Shown one piece after another: positions 1 through 8,366 of a stretch of 47,189 nucleotides of DNA. Each line of letters begins with the position of its first letter. Positions within the stretch are counted from its first letter, which is position 1. The notes beneath the pieces are model-generated. The model saw only the letters and a list, made by a program, of their open reading frames with translations, did not search any database and was not told where the DNA came from. This DNA comes from JBBRHF01 sp038223055 (GTDB taxonomy: Bacteria > Actinomycetota > Actinomycetes > JACCUZ01): contig JBBRHF010000005.1 of assembly GCA_038223055.1 (NCBI GenBank), positions 1 through 47,189 on the forward strand. Reading direction: 5' to 3'. A program made the position numbers and the translations under genes.

Positions 1-51
1 AGACTTCGCCCGGACTGTAAATCACGGTCCGACGATCACCAGGGAGACACC

Positions 52-873
52 ATGACATCACGACGAGGACTGTCCGGCCACGGAATCCGCGGGCTCAGCC
101 TGGCCGCGAAGGTGCTGCTCGGCGCGGCCGTCGGCCTCACCGGCACCACCGCCGTCGCTGCGGCGGCGACCCTGCACAGCTTCGACAGCAAGTCCGCCGT
201 GTCGAACTCGGTCAGCCACAGCACCCCGAGTACCGCCCCCTCGACCGCCAGCGATGACGCTGCGGGTCACGACGCGAACGACGACAACGGTGTCGACGCC
301 CCGGGTCACGACGCCAATGACGACAAGGGCGCGCTCTCCGGCCGCGACGGCGGCGGGGACGACGGCACGGCCGACCAGGGCCGCAGCTCCACTTCCACCT
401 CCACCTCCACCCCCAGCCCCTCCTCGTCGGCAACTGCCAGTGACGACGCCCCGGGTCACGACGCGAACGACGACAACGGTGTCGACGGCGCCGGGCACGA
501 CGCCAACGACGACAACGGTGTCGACGGCGCCGGGCACGACGCCAACGACGACAACGGTGTCGACGGCGCCGGGCACGACGCGAACGACGACAAGGGCTCG
601 GCGTCCAGTTCGGGCACCTCGGGCCGTTCGGCCAGCTCCGGCCACAACAAGTCGGCCACCTCGGGCACGTCGGGTCGCTCGGCCAACTCCGGCCACAACA
701 AGTCGGCCAAGTCGGCCACCTCGGGTCGCTCGGCCAACTCCGGTCACGACAAGGCGGCCACCTCGGGCACCTCGGCCACCTCGGCCACCTCGGGTCGCTC
801 GGCCAGCTCCGGCCACGACGACTCGGCCGGTTCGGGTCACGGCGGTGCCGACGACGGCCCCTCGCACCGCTGA
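52..873 (+). CDS. Membrane-anchored or secreted Asp/Asn/Ser-rich repeat protein
   Basis: 273 aa, not assigned to a named family. A basic N-terminus (MTSRRGLSGHGIRG) is followed by one hydrophobic segment at about residues 17-40, rich in Ala, Gly and Val, which is either an uncleaved anchor or a signal peptide. The rest is low-complexity and polar. GHDANDDNGVDGA (13 residues) occurs at 135, 148 and 161, with partial copies at 72, 85 and 174, separated by a Ser/Thr/Pro stretch (about 111-130). Residues 189-256 repeat a TSGRSA(N/S)SGH(N/D)K unit. The acidic, Asn-rich repeat loosely recalls calcium-binding loops, but its glycine is one position off the EF-hand spacing, so metal binding is only a guess. 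The ATG follows AGGGAGA at a good distance. A strong hairpin at 913-948 ends the unit. Extracytoplasmic location is inferred from the anchor. Confidence 0.75.
   Translation: MTSRRGLSGHGIRGLSLAAKVLLGAAVGLTGTTAVAAAATLHSFDSKSAVSNSVSHSTPSTAPSTASDDAAGHDANDDNGVDAPGHDANDDKGALSGRDGGGDDGTADQGRSSTSTSTSTPSPSSSATASDDAPGHDANDDNGVDGAGHDANDDNGVDGAGHDANDDNGVDGAGHDANDDKGSASSSGTSGRSASSGHNKSATSGTSGRSANSGHNKSAKSATSGRSANSGHDKAATSGTSATSATSGRSASSGHDDSAGSGHGGADDGPSHR
454..597 (+). repeat. 39-bp in-frame tandem repeat coding for GHDANDDNGVDGA
   Basis: Three full 39-bp units and a fourth partial unit, differing by only a few bases (GGTCACGACGC against GGGCACGACGCC). The near identity at DNA level points to recent duplication or slippage. 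Confidence 0.85.
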
Positions 874-912
874 GCTCCGCTCACCCAGCACGATCCCTCT
901 CCAGCACCAACC

Positions 913-948
913 CGACCCGGCGACGTCCCCCCCGACGTCGCCGGGTCG
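913..948 (+). terminator. Intrinsic terminator hairpin
   Basis: A perfect 15-bp stem, CGACCCGGCGACGTC paired with GACGTCGCCGGGTCG, with a C6 loop, followed by TTGCGTTT. It lies 40 bases after the stop of the repeat-protein gene and is the likely end of its transcript. Confidence 0.75.
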
Positions 949-1128
949 TTGCGTTTGAGAGCCTGACCACGCCGGGAGAAATTGGTCTCCATTGCGGCGG
1001 GTGGCCAACTAGGGTGACCAAACGTGACCATCGAAGTTCGATGTCTGTCAAGCTCTTCCGGGTGCACCAGGACCGGGCTGCGCGCAACGACCTCGATCCC
1101 GCCCAGGTCATCGGGTCACGGCGGCAGG

Positions 1129-1476
1129 ACTGCTGGCCTACCTGGTCAGCCCGCTGATGGCATCGACGTTCGCGCTGATCGGATTCTGGCGCACGCAGAC
1201 GGCTAACTTGTGGATGCTCTGGTGGGGGCTGGGGTCGTTCGCCTCCGGCTGGGTCGCGCCCCTGGAGCTGATGCCAGATCGGCTGCGAACCGCCGCTCTC
1301 GTCCTGCCGTTCCGGACCACGATGGGCTTTCCCCTCGAGGTGCTGATGGGCGCCTGACCGCGCGCGAGACGGCGTACGGCATGGGGATCGGGCTGGCCTG
1401 GCTCGTCGCGTTCACCGTGGTCTACCGCATCGGCTGGCGGCGCGGCATGCGCCGCTACCAGGCGGTGGCGGGTTGA
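1129..1476 (+). pseudogene. Remnant of an ABC-2 type permease (DUF990-like), C-terminal part
   Basis: Only the C-terminal part of a membrane permease remains, in two frames. The first frame (to about 1357) holds FWRTQTANLWMLWWGLGSF and WVAPLELMPDRLRTAALVLP, typical of the last third of ABC-2/DUF990 permeases. The reading then moves by one base near 1350, and the end continues as GRLTARETAYGMGIGLAWL to the charged tail GWRRGMRRYQAVAG and a stop at 1474-1476. The N-terminal half and the ATPase partner are missing; nothing recognisable lies between the terminator at 948 and this fragment. It reads into a possible start of a second permease at 1473, which suggests the usual tandem-permease operon before decay. 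The identification rests on remembered family sequence. Confidence 0.6.
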
Positions 1477-1572
1477 GCACCCGGCCGGGGATCCGGATGG
1501 CGGCCCAGATGCGCGCCTGGTCGCGCTACCCGCTTCCTCTGCACCGACCAGCACCACGGCCAGCGACATCAG

Positions 1573-1798
1573 GGCTCAGCTGCTCGAGGTTGGGCTGGAA
1601 CAGGACCGGGCGCACACCGTTGATGGTGAAGAACAGGCCGATCACGACGAGCACCTCGGCGTAGTTCCACCCGGCCCCGTCGCCGGTGAACCGGAAGTGG
1701 ATCGACACCCCGTCCGCCGCCCAGAACATCCCGAAGATGCTCAGCACGGCGTTGTCGGCGAAGTTGAACCGATACTCCAGCTCGGTGGAAACGGCCAC
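1573..1798 (-). pseudogene. Remnant of an ABC-2 type permease, N-terminal part, inverted
   Basis: On the minus strand, an N-terminal permease fragment starts MAVSTELEYRFNFADNAVLS and continues through AEVLVVIGLFFTINGVR to QPNLEQLS, after which similarity stops. The pattern (E-Y-R-x-N-F, then a G/W-rich turn, then E-V-L-V-V-x-G-L-F) is that of the first third of DUF990-type ABC-2 permeases. It faces opposite to the plus-strand fragments on both sides, so an inversion or an independent insertion has broken the locus. No intact ORF for such a permease exists here. Confidence 0.55.
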
Positions 1799-1802
1799 CC
1801 GC

Positions 1803-2002
1803 CAAGAGATCGCGAGGATCCGACTCGGCGAGGTGTCCTTCGCGGTCGTCGAACTGGCGCGCTTCCCGGCGCAGCTCTATCGCTGGGCCGGCTCGACCCG
1901 CGCCTGTTGCTCGTCAGCGCTGCCGTGGCCGCCAGCGCGGTGGCGTTGGCGACCCTGGGCTGGCGGCGCTGCCTGCGCTCCTACACCGGAGCCAGCGGGT
2001 GA
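1803..2002 (+). pseudogene. Remnant of an ABC-2 type permease, C-terminal part
   Basis: Plus-strand tail of a permease in two frames. IRLGEVSFAVVELARFPAQL comes first (to about 1885). After a frame change and loss of the middle, LGRLDPRLLLVSAAVAASA leads to GWRRCLRSYTGASG and a TGA at 2000-2002. The arginine-rich ending with YTGAS is typical of ABC-2/DUF990 permeases. It may be the other half of the gene whose N-terminus lies inverted at 1573-1798. Confidence 0.55.
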
Positions 2003-2047
2003 AGCCGGCGATCACGCTCGCCCTCTGAACGAGCGCGATCGCCGGCT
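2003..2047. terminator. Bidirectional hairpin terminator between convergent genes
   Basis: AGCCGGCGATCACGCTCG (2003-2020) pairs with CGAGCGCGATCGCCGGCT (2030-2047): 17 of 18 positions match around a 9-base loop. It sits between the plus-strand permease remnant and the stop of the minus-strand cupredoxin gene, so it could serve both sides. Confidence 0.65.
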
Positions 2048-2054
2048 GGTGTGT

Positions 2055-2654
2055 TCAGTCGTCGTGGTGGTCGTCATCGGCCGACACGTGGACCACGGAC
2101 TGCATCCACGGGTGGATCAGACATTCGAACTTGTGCGTCCCCGGGGCCAGCATCTTGACGTTCAGCTTCGCTCCGGCGTTGACACCCGAGCTCACGAAGG
2201 CAGCGGGAATGGTCTGACCGCCGACCACGACCGTGGGGGTGCATTCGGGCACCGGCTGCAACCCGAGGATGTCGTTCAGCGGCTTGACGCAGCCGCCACC
2301 GAACGCGGCCACCTCGCTGAAGGTGTGGAACTCTCCACCCTTGTTCACCGCCTTGATGCTGTCCCCGGCGTCGAGGTGGAAGCTGGCGGGCCGGAACGCC
2401 CAGCCCGTCGCCGCACCGGTGGCCTGTAGCTGCGCGAGGAAGTCGGGCAGCTTGGTCGTTCCCAGACCCGAGCAGGTGCCGGGCCCGAAGGCGGCGTTGA
2501 AGCTCGCGGGGTCGCAGTTGTCAGTGATGCGGACGCGTTTCGCCTCACCGCCCCTGTCCTCGTCGGCCCCGGCCCCTGGAGCCGCGGCCAGCGTCGTGGC
2601 AAAGATCATCGCCATCGCCGCGAGAAAAACCCCAGTTCTACCCTTGCGCACCAT
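2055..2654 (-). CDS. Secreted cupredoxin-like copper-binding protein
   Basis: 199 aa. A Sec signal peptide (MVRKGRTG, then a hydrophobic stretch to AAAPGAGA, about residues 1-30) directs it outside the membrane. The C-terminal half looks like a plastocyanin/azurin fold: His110 in GEFHTFSEV, and a C-terminal cluster FECLIHPWMQ giving Cys178, His181 and Met184, the usual type-1 copper ligand order in its C-x2-H-P-x-M form. Four other cysteines (47, 61, 122, 138) could form disulfides. The tail is SADDDHHDD, acidic with two histidines. The start at 2654 is chosen over an upstream in-frame one because GGAGG sits just before it and the signal peptide begins there. It may carry electrons or copper; no redox partner is adjacent. 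Confidence 0.75.
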   Translation of the reverse strand: MVRKGRTGVFLAAMAMIFATTLAAAPGAGADEDRGGEAKRVRITDNCDPASFNAAFGPGTCSGLGTTKLPDFLAQLQATGAATGWAFRPASFHLDAGDSIKAVNKGGEFHTFSEVAAFGGGCVKPLNDILGLQPVPECTPTVVVGGQTIPAAFVSSGVNAGAKLNVKMLAPGTHKFECLIHPWMQSVVHVSADDDHHDD

Positions 2655-2858
2655 GTGTCCTCCAACGTGTCGTTGTCGTAGCCTCGCCTTGGCCAGGCCC
2701 CGTGCCCGGGCTCGGTGCCGTGACCGAGCGGCCGCACCGGCGGGTCGTTCGACCTTAGGGTCGCCCGGGGGCTCCGACAACCCCCTTTTCGGACTGCCGA
2801 GGCACCCCTGCGGGTAGCCCTCTATACTGATGAGAACGTGAGGTCGCGCAGGCGAAGG

Positions 2859-3374
2859 TCATCGGTGGCGGCGAGCCTGCTGGGCCAAAGCGACCAGAGC
2901 ATCGCCGGCCGTGTCGTCGGGGCACAGCGTCGACATCGGTGCCCATCGAGCTTCCAGCGCCTCGGTGCCGTCGACCCGCACCGATGGGCGCGAGCCCACC
3001 CGCACCTCGTAGATCAGGTCGACCCGCCGCACGGTCGGCTCGACCAGAGTCAGCGTCGGGTGCTCGTCCAGGTCGACGTCGAGATCCAAGCGCAGCTCTT
3101 CGCGCAGCTCGCGGCGGAGCGCGTCGCGGGGCGCCTCCCCCCGCTGGAGCAAGCCGCCCGGCAAGGCCCATCCGCCTCGGGCGTGCCGCGAGCGCAGCAT
3201 CAGCACGTCGTCTTGGTGGCGGAGCACCACGACCGCACCCACGGTGAAGTGCGGGGCGAACACCTGAACGAGCAGTCGGCGACACGGCCCGGGCAGCCGC
3301 CCGAAGACCTCGAGCACGAGTTCGCGCCCGCGAGTCACGAGATCCCGCAGTCGCCCGCCGGTCACGAGATCCAC
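2859..3374 (-). CDS. NUDIX hydrolase
   Basis: 171 aa. A NUDIX box runs from about residue 73 to 96: GGLLQRGEAPRDALRREL followed by REEL, matching G-x5-E-x7-R-E-U-x-E-E, the Mg-binding helix that cleaves nucleoside diphosphates linked to another group. The preceding strand VGAVVVLRHQDDVLMLRSR and GGWALPGG are typical. Substrate is unknown. The gene lies 40 bases after miaB on the same strand and may be co-transcribed. The start is uncertain: the GTG at 3374 lies in a near-duplicate stretch (about 3337-3393, GTCACGAGATCC...CAGTCGCCCGC twice), and a later start is possible. Just upstream of the neighbouring cupredoxin gene, TATACT at about 2823 may belong to a promoter, but I cannot assign it. 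Confidence 0.85.
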   Translation of the reverse strand: MDLVTGGRLRDLVTRGRELVLEVFGRLPGPCRRLLVQVFAPHFTVGAVVVLRHQDDVLMLRSRHARGGWALPGGLLQRGEAPRDALRRELREELRLDLDVDLDEHPTLTLVEPTVRRVDLIYEVRVGSRPSVRVDGTEALEARWAPMSTLCPDDTAGDALVALAQQARRHR

Positions 3375-3414
3375 AGTCGCCCGCGGGTCACCGCGTGCCG
3401 CGGTCGCGCCCCGG

Positions 3415-4902
3415 TCACAGGGTCCCGCAGCCGCCGGCGGGGACCGGGACCACGGTCGGCGCGCCGACGGCAGGCAGCCCCAGCAGGGTCGGCACCCCCG
3501 GCAGCACGCCGGTCACGCCCCGCATCGCTTCCCAGGCGTCACCGGCCCGGGTGCGCCGGACCGAGTCAGGCTCGCCGTCCGCGACGAGGTGGTGCGGTGC
3601 GGCATAGGTCACCCGGACCGTCACCATGTCTCCGGGCCGCGGTGGGGCGACCCCGGTCGGTGCCGCGAAGTGCACCAGCCTGTTGTCCGGCGCGCGCCCG
3701 GACAACCGTTTCGTGGCGCTGTCCTTGCGTCCTTCCCCCCGGGCAACCAGCACCTCCACTGAGCGGCCCACCTGGCGCTTGCTTTCGGCCCAGGACATCT
3801 CGTCCTGGCACGCGACCAGCCGTCCGTAGCGCTCCTGCACGACCGCCTTGGGCACCTGGTCGGGCAGCGTGGCGGCCGGAGTGCCCGGTCGCGGGGAGTA
3901 TTGGAAGGTGAAGGCACCGGCAAACCGCGCGGCCGCGACGACCTCGAGGGTCGCGGCGAAGTCGGCCTCGGTCTCACCGGGGAAACCCACGATGATGTCC
4001 GTCGTGATCGCGGCCTCGGGCATCGCCGCGCGGACCCGGTCGAGGATGCCGAGATAGCGCTCTCTGCGGTAGGACCGCCGCATGGCCGAGAGCACCCGGT
4101 CTGACCCCGACTGCAGCGGCATGTGCAGCGACGGCATCACGGTGTTGGTCTCGGCCATCGCGGCGATGACGTCATCGGTGAAGTCCTTGGGGTGCGGGCT
4201 GGTGAACCGCACCCGCTCGAGGCCGTCGACCGCTCCGCAGTCCCGCAGCAGCCGGGCGAACGCTCCCCGGTCGCCGAACTCCGCGCCGTAGGAGTTGACG
4301 TTCTGCCCGAGCAATGTCACCTCGAGCACCCCGTCGGCCACCAAGGCCCGCACCTCGGCGAGCACGTCGTCGGGTGACCGGTCCTTCTCCTTGCCCCGCA
4401 ACGCCGGCACGATGCAGAACGTGCAGGTGTTGTTGCACCCCACCGAGATCGACACCCACCCGGCGTACGTCGAGTCGCGCCGGGTCGGCAAGGTGGACGG
4501 AAAGGTCTCCAGCGACTCGAGGATCTCGACCTGGGCCTCGGCGTTGTGCCGGGCCCGCTCGAGCAGCGCCGGCAGCGACCCGATGTTGTGGGTGCCGAAC
4601 ACCACGTCGACCCACGGCGCCCGCCGGAGGATCTCGCCGCGGTCCTTCTGGGCCAGGCAGCCCCCGACGGCGATCTGCATCCCCGGCTGGCCCGCCTTGA
4701 CCGGCGCGAGATGCCCGAGGTTGCCGTAGAGCCGGTTGTCGGCGTTCTCCCGCACGGCGCAGGTGTTGAACACGACGACGTCGGGCGCCTCCCCCAGCGC
4801 CGGGCGAACGTAGCCCGCGGACTCGAGCAGGCCGGACAGGCGCTCCGAGTCGTGGACGTTCATCTGGCATCCATAGGTGCGGATGTCATAGCTTCGTGGC
4901 AC
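3415..4902 (-). CDS. miaB: tRNA-2-methylthio-N6-dimethylallyladenosine synthase MiaB
   Basis: 495 aa radical-SAM methylthiotransferase that adds the 2-methylthio group to i6A37 of tRNAs. The N-terminal UPF0004 domain has its three cluster cysteines, Cys12 (TYGCQMN), Cys48 (NTCAVRENA) and Cys82 (GGCLAQ). The radical-SAM motif C-x3-C-x2-C is Cys156, Cys160, Cys163 (GCNNTCTFCIVP). GFPGETEADF and the FQYSPRPGTPAA stretch are typical, and a TRAM domain follows near residues 375-440. The last 50 residues are a Pro/Gly/Val-rich extension. Start is GTG at 4902, preceded by AAAGGAA. The position beyond recA-recX fits the usual actinobacterial order. Full-length and apparently intact. Confidence 0.95.
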   Translation of the reverse strand: MPRSYDIRTYGCQMNVHDSERLSGLLESAGYVRPALGEAPDVVVFNTCAVRENADNRLYGNLGHLAPVKAGQPGMQIAVGGCLAQKDRGEILRRAPWVDVVFGTHNIGSLPALLERARHNAEAQVEILESLETFPSTLPTRRDSTYAGWVSISVGCNNTCTFCIVPALRGKEKDRSPDDVLAEVRALVADGVLEVTLLGQNVNSYGAEFGDRGAFARLLRDCGAVDGLERVRFTSPHPKDFTDDVIAAMAETNTVMPSLHMPLQSGSDRVLSAMRRSYRRERYLGILDRVRAAMPEAAITTDIIVGFPGETEADFAATLEVVAAARFAGAFTFQYSPRPGTPAATLPDQVPKAVVQERYGRLVACQDEMSWAESKRQVGRSVEVLVARGEGRKDSATKRLSGRAPDNRLVHFAAPTGVAPPRPGDMVTVRVTYAAPHHLVADGEPDSVRRTRAGDAWEAMRGVTGVLPGVPTLLGLPAVGAPTVVPVPAGGCGTL

Positions 4903-4990
4903 GGACGTGGGTTCCTTTCCCGTCCCACCAGCCTACGGTGGACCGACGACGGCATCAGACGCCGACCTCCGAACCCCACGGGAGTCCCCG

Positions 4991-5916
4991 ATGCCATCTC
5001 CGCAGATGCTGCCCTTCGGAGAGTGGCCCTCGCCGATCAAACGCGTCGGACGTCGCCAAATCCGGCGTCGGGCTCGGCTGGGTGGCCGCTATTGACGACG
5101 AGGTCTGGTGGGAGAAGACACCCCCGGCCGAGGGCGGGCGGCTCACGGTGGTTCGGCGCACCCTCGCTCGACGAGATCCCCGCCGCGGCCTACCTGCCGG
5201 TTCCCCGATCGGTCGAGCTGCCGGGCCGCAGGGTCGTTCGGTCCACGCCCACGTCTACACTCCGCGCAGCCCAGCCCCGACGCGGTGGCACCGAAGGGCG
5301 AACTCGCGCCGTACTACATCGTGTTCGTGCACGGCGGCCCGACAGCGCAGGCAACCCTCGCCTCAACCTGGGCATCGCCTACCTCACCAGCCGCGGCGTC
5401 TGCGCGATGGAGGTCGACTACGGCGGCTCGTCCGGCTACGGACGGGCCTGCCGGGACGCGCTGCGAGGGCAGTGGGGCGTGGTCGGCGTCGACGACCACC
5501 GACTTCTTCGCTGCCGTTGTCTCCAACTACGGGGTAGCCGATCTGCTGGCGTTCGCCGAGGACATCCACGACTTCGAGTCGCGCTATCTCGACGGGCCGG
5601 TCGGCCCGCTCCCCGAGGCCCGCGATCTCTATACATCGAGCGGGCACCGCTCTCGCCCGTCGATGGCCTGTCCTGCCCGGTGCTTCTGCTGCAGGGGTCA
5701 GACGATCGGGTGGTGCCACCGTCCCAGTCGGCGATGTTCCGCGACGCCTTGGTCCGCAAGCGCATCCCGCACGCCTACCTCGCGTTCGCGGGCGAGCAGC
5801 ACGGGTTCCGGCTGGCCGCCACGCTCATCGCCGCTCACGAGGCCGAACTCTCGTTCTACGGCAAGGTGTTCGGCTTCACCCCGCCCGGAGTGCCGAGGCT
5901 GGAACTCGTCGTCTGA
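4991..5916 (+). pseudogene. S9-family (prolyl oligopeptidase) serine peptidase, broken
   Basis: Pieces of one S9 peptidase lie in order but in three frames. MPSPQMLPFGEWPSPI (4991) is the usual start. GVGLGWVAAIDDEVWWEKTP (about 5070-5130) matches the first propeller strands. YYIVFVHGGPTAQ (about 5310) is the oxyanion-loop region. NLGIAYLTSRGVCAMEVDYG and GSSGYGRACRDALRGQWG follow, then NYGVADLLAFAEDIHDFESR, and finally PLSPVDGLSCPVLLLQGSDD to EQHGFRLA with catalytic Asp and His. The block between RGQWG and NYGVADL, which should carry the nucleophile motif GGSAGG, is deleted. The family is normally about 600 residues, so most of the propeller is gone too. It cannot give an active enzyme. Intact housekeeping neighbours argue against general sequencing error. 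Confidence 0.85.
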
Positions 5917-5957
5917 ACGCCACGATCAAGCCCTGACCCGCCACAACCGGGCCGGGA

Positions 5958-7706
5958 TCAGTGGGCGATCTCGGTGGCGCGCGACTCCCGGACCACGGTG
6001 ACCCGGATCTGGCCCGGGTAGGTGAGCTCGGACTCGACCTGCTTGGCCACGTCCCGGGCGATGACCTGAGCTTGGATGTCGTCGACTGCGTCGGGCAGCA
6101 CCATCACCCTGATCTCCCGGCCGGCCTGCATCGCGAACACCTTGTCGACCCCCTCGTGGGAAGACGCGATCTCCTCCAGCCGCTCCAGCCGCTTGACGTA
6201 GACCTCCAGCGACTCGCGCCGGGCGCCGGGTCGGCCGCCGCTGATGGCGTCAGCCGCCTGGGTGAGGACGGCCTCCACGGTGCGGACCTCGACCTCGTTG
6301 TGGTGTGCCTCGATCGCATGCACGACGTCGTCGCTCTCGCCGTAGCGCTTGGCGAGCGCGGCGCCGATGATGGCGTGGGAGCCCTCGACCTCGTGGGTCA
6401 GCGCCTTGCCGATGTCGTGCAGCAGCGCGCACCGCTTCATCAGCGCGACGTTCAGGCCCAGCTCGCTGGCCATCATCCCGGCGATGTGTGCCGACTCGAC
6501 CAGGTGTTTGAGTACGTTCTGCCCGTACGACGTGCGGTAACGCAGCCGGCCGAGCACCGCCACCAGCTCGGGGTGCAGGTCGGTGATGCCCATGTCGACG
6601 ACGGTGTCCTCCCCCGCGCGCAGGCACAGGGCCTCGACCTCGGACTTGGCCCGCTCGTGGGCGTCCTCGATGCGCTGCGGGTGGATGCGCCCGTCGAGCA
6701 CGAGCGCCTCCAGCGTGATCCGGCCCACCTCCCGGCGTACGGGATCGAAGCAGGACAGCAGCACCGCCTCGGGCGTGTCGTCGATGATGAGGTTGACCCC
6801 GGTGACCGACTCGAAAGCGCGGATGTTGCGGCCCTCGCGGCCGATGATCCGGCCCTTCATGTCGTCGCTCGGCAGGTGCAGGACGGAGACGACCGACTCG
6901 GTGGTCTGCTCGGTCGCCAGGCGCTGGATGGCGAGGGTGATGATCCGCCGAGCCCGGGTGTCGCCCTCCTCCTGCGCGGTGTTCATCAGGTCGCGCACGA
7001 CCAGAGCGGCCTCGCGCTTGGCCTGGTTCTCGATCAGCCCGACGAGCTCGGCCTTGGCCTGGTCCCCGCTGAGCCCCGCCGTGCGCTCGAGGACCAGGCG
7101 CCGCTCCTCCTCGAGCTCGACCAGCTCGACCCGCCGATCGGCTAGCCCCGCCTCCTGTTCGCGCAGCTCGCGGGCCCGTTCTTCAAGGTGTCGAGATTCC
7201 TCGTCGTGGCGTTCCTCCCGTTCGGTCAACCGCTGCCCGCGGCGCTCCAGGTCGAGCCGTTGCTCGCGCAGGTCCTCACGGAGTGCCCGCACCTGCACCT
7301 CGAGCTCGTCGCGGGTCTGCAGCGCGTGCTGCGCGAGACCCTCCGCGTGCCGTCGCTTCTCCAACGACTCGGCGTCGGCCCGGCGCAGTCGCTCGGCCGC
7401 GTCGACCTCGGAGCGCCGGAGCAGCTCAGCGGCCTCGACTTCGGCGCGGTCGCGGATGTCGTCGGCGTCGACGTTCGCGGTCCCGAGCAGCGCCGTGCGC
7501 GACCGGCCGCTCTCGGCCGCATCGGTCGCATCGGCGGAACCGGTCGAGACTGCAGGCGGGTCGGGGGGCGTCGATGTCGTCGATGTCGTCGATGGCAGGG
7601 GCGGCCGGGTGGTCATCTTCCGCATGGCGCTGAGCAGCGCTATGACGACGACGATCAGCACGATATCCAGCGACACGCTCAGCACGACCAGCACACCCGA
7701 TGCCAT
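5958..7706 (-). CDS. rny: Ribonuclease Y
   Basis: 582 aa membrane-anchored endoribonuclease that starts mRNA decay. One N-terminal transmembrane helix (about residues 4-27, SGVLVVLSVSLDIVLIVVVI), a Thr/Pro-rich linker, a long charged coiled coil (about 75-210), a KH RNA-binding domain (GRIIGREGRN at 285-294) and an HD domain with the metal-binding pair His430-Asp431 in LLHDIGKALTHEVEGSHA. The start at 7706 is preferred because the membrane helix begins there and GGGAGG lies 10 bases before it; an upstream in-frame start would add 29 residues with no RBS. Shares the minus strand with recA-recX and miaB, a common actinobacterial neighbourhood. Confidence 0.93.
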   Translation of the reverse strand: MASGVLVVLSVSLDIVLIVVVIALLSAMRKMTTRPPLPSTTSTTSTPPDPPAVSTGSADATDAAESGRSRTALLGTANVDADDIRDRAEVEAAELLRRSEVDAAERLRRADAESLEKRRHAEGLAQHALQTRDELEVQVRALREDLREQRLDLERRGQRLTEREERHDEESRHLEERARELREQEAGLADRRVELVELEEERRLVLERTAGLSGDQAKAELVGLIENQAKREAALVVRDLMNTAQEEGDTRARRIITLAIQRLATEQTTESVVSVLHLPSDDMKGRIIGREGRNIRAFESVTGVNLIIDDTPEAVLLSCFDPVRREVGRITLEALVLDGRIHPQRIEDAHERAKSEVEALCLRAGEDTVVDMGITDLHPELVAVLGRLRYRTSYGQNVLKHLVESAHIAGMMASELGLNVALMKRCALLHDIGKALTHEVEGSHAIIGAALAKRYGESDDVVHAIEAHHNEVEVRTVEAVLTQAADAISGGRPGARRESLEVYVKRLERLEEIASSHEGVDKVFAMQAGREIRVMVLPDAVDDIQAQVIARDVAKQVESELTYPGQIRVTVVRESRATEIAH

Positions 7707-7963
7707 GTTCGCGGCCTCCCAACCACCGGGGCCGGCGACATCGCCGGGCCGAAGGGGACCACGGTACGGCGCGAACACCGGTTTGCATCGCAACCGGCCC
7801 GGTCGGGCTCCCGAGCCGCGGCCCGGTGTCCCCGAGCCATCGCCCGGTGTGAAGCATCGGGATGATCGCCGACGTATCAGCCGCCGCCGGTCGTTCAGGG
7901 TGGCTTAAGCAACCGATCCCCAGGATGGGACCGACACAGCGGGCACGATGCAAAGGAGCGGGC

Positions 7964-8263
7964 ATGGGCAAGAGAGCGATTCTCAGTGCAGCGGGTCTGG
8001 CCCTGGCGGCGGGCGTCATCAGCGGGGGCGCAAACGTCGCCGGCGGTGACGGGGAGGGTGCGCCCACGGGACCGGGCCGCGCGGCGGCGGTCGACGCGGC
8101 GCTCGCGGCGACCGGCGGCGGCACCGCCAACACCGTCGAGCGGGACTCCGAGAAGGGCGCGACCTGGGAGGTCGAGATCACGCGGACCGACGGGACGACC
8201 GTGGACGTCCGCCTCGACGAGGGCTACGTCATTCTGGCCGTCGACGGTGGCGGCGAGGGGTAG
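7964..8263 (+). CDS. Small secreted PepSY-like protein
   Basis: 99 aa. Signal peptide MGKRAILSAAGLALAAGVIS, then a single domain of about 70 residues: RAAAVDAALAATGGGTANTV followed by GATWEVEITRTDGTTVDVRL and DEGYVILAVDG. The helix plus two-strand layout with W-E-V-E-I-T and a D-G-x-x-V-D-V-x-L-D end is that of single PepSY domains, thought to restrain peptidases or sense at the cell surface. The ATG is chosen because AAAGGAG lies seven bases upstream. An imperfect 23-bp inverted repeat follows the stop. Function and target are unknown. Confidence 0.7.
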   Translation: MGKRAILSAAGLALAAGVISGGANVAGGDGEGAPTGPGRAAAVDAALAATGGGTANTVERDSEKGATWEVEITRTDGTTVDVRLDEGYVILAVDGGGEG

Positions 8264-8284
8264 CCGGCGACGGTGGCAGCGCGG

Positions 8285-8366
8285 ATCTGCAGACCAACAC
8301 ACAGAAGCGGCCTTTCGAGGCATTGAACCGGCGCCAGAGGGCTCTTCTGTGTGTTCTTCTGCAGAT
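8285..8366. repeat. Imperfect inverted repeat, 23-bp arms
   Basis: ATCTGCAGACCAACACACAG (8285 onward, arm to 8307) is complementary to CTTCTGTGTGTTCTTCTGCA (8344, arm to 8366), with two mismatches in 23 positions and a 36-base loop. There is no U-tract. It may be a terminator-like structure or a small mobile-element relic. A short frame through it ends QMIFGLEQASAVAAGLDAI at TAA 8437-8439, but has no convincing start. Confidence 0.6.

Noticed and set aside
1024..1128. Short frame starting near 1041 (MSVKLFRVHQDRAARNDLDP)
   Set aside because: 38 residues with no family and no clear ribosome site; it may be out-of-frame permease or ATPase debris.
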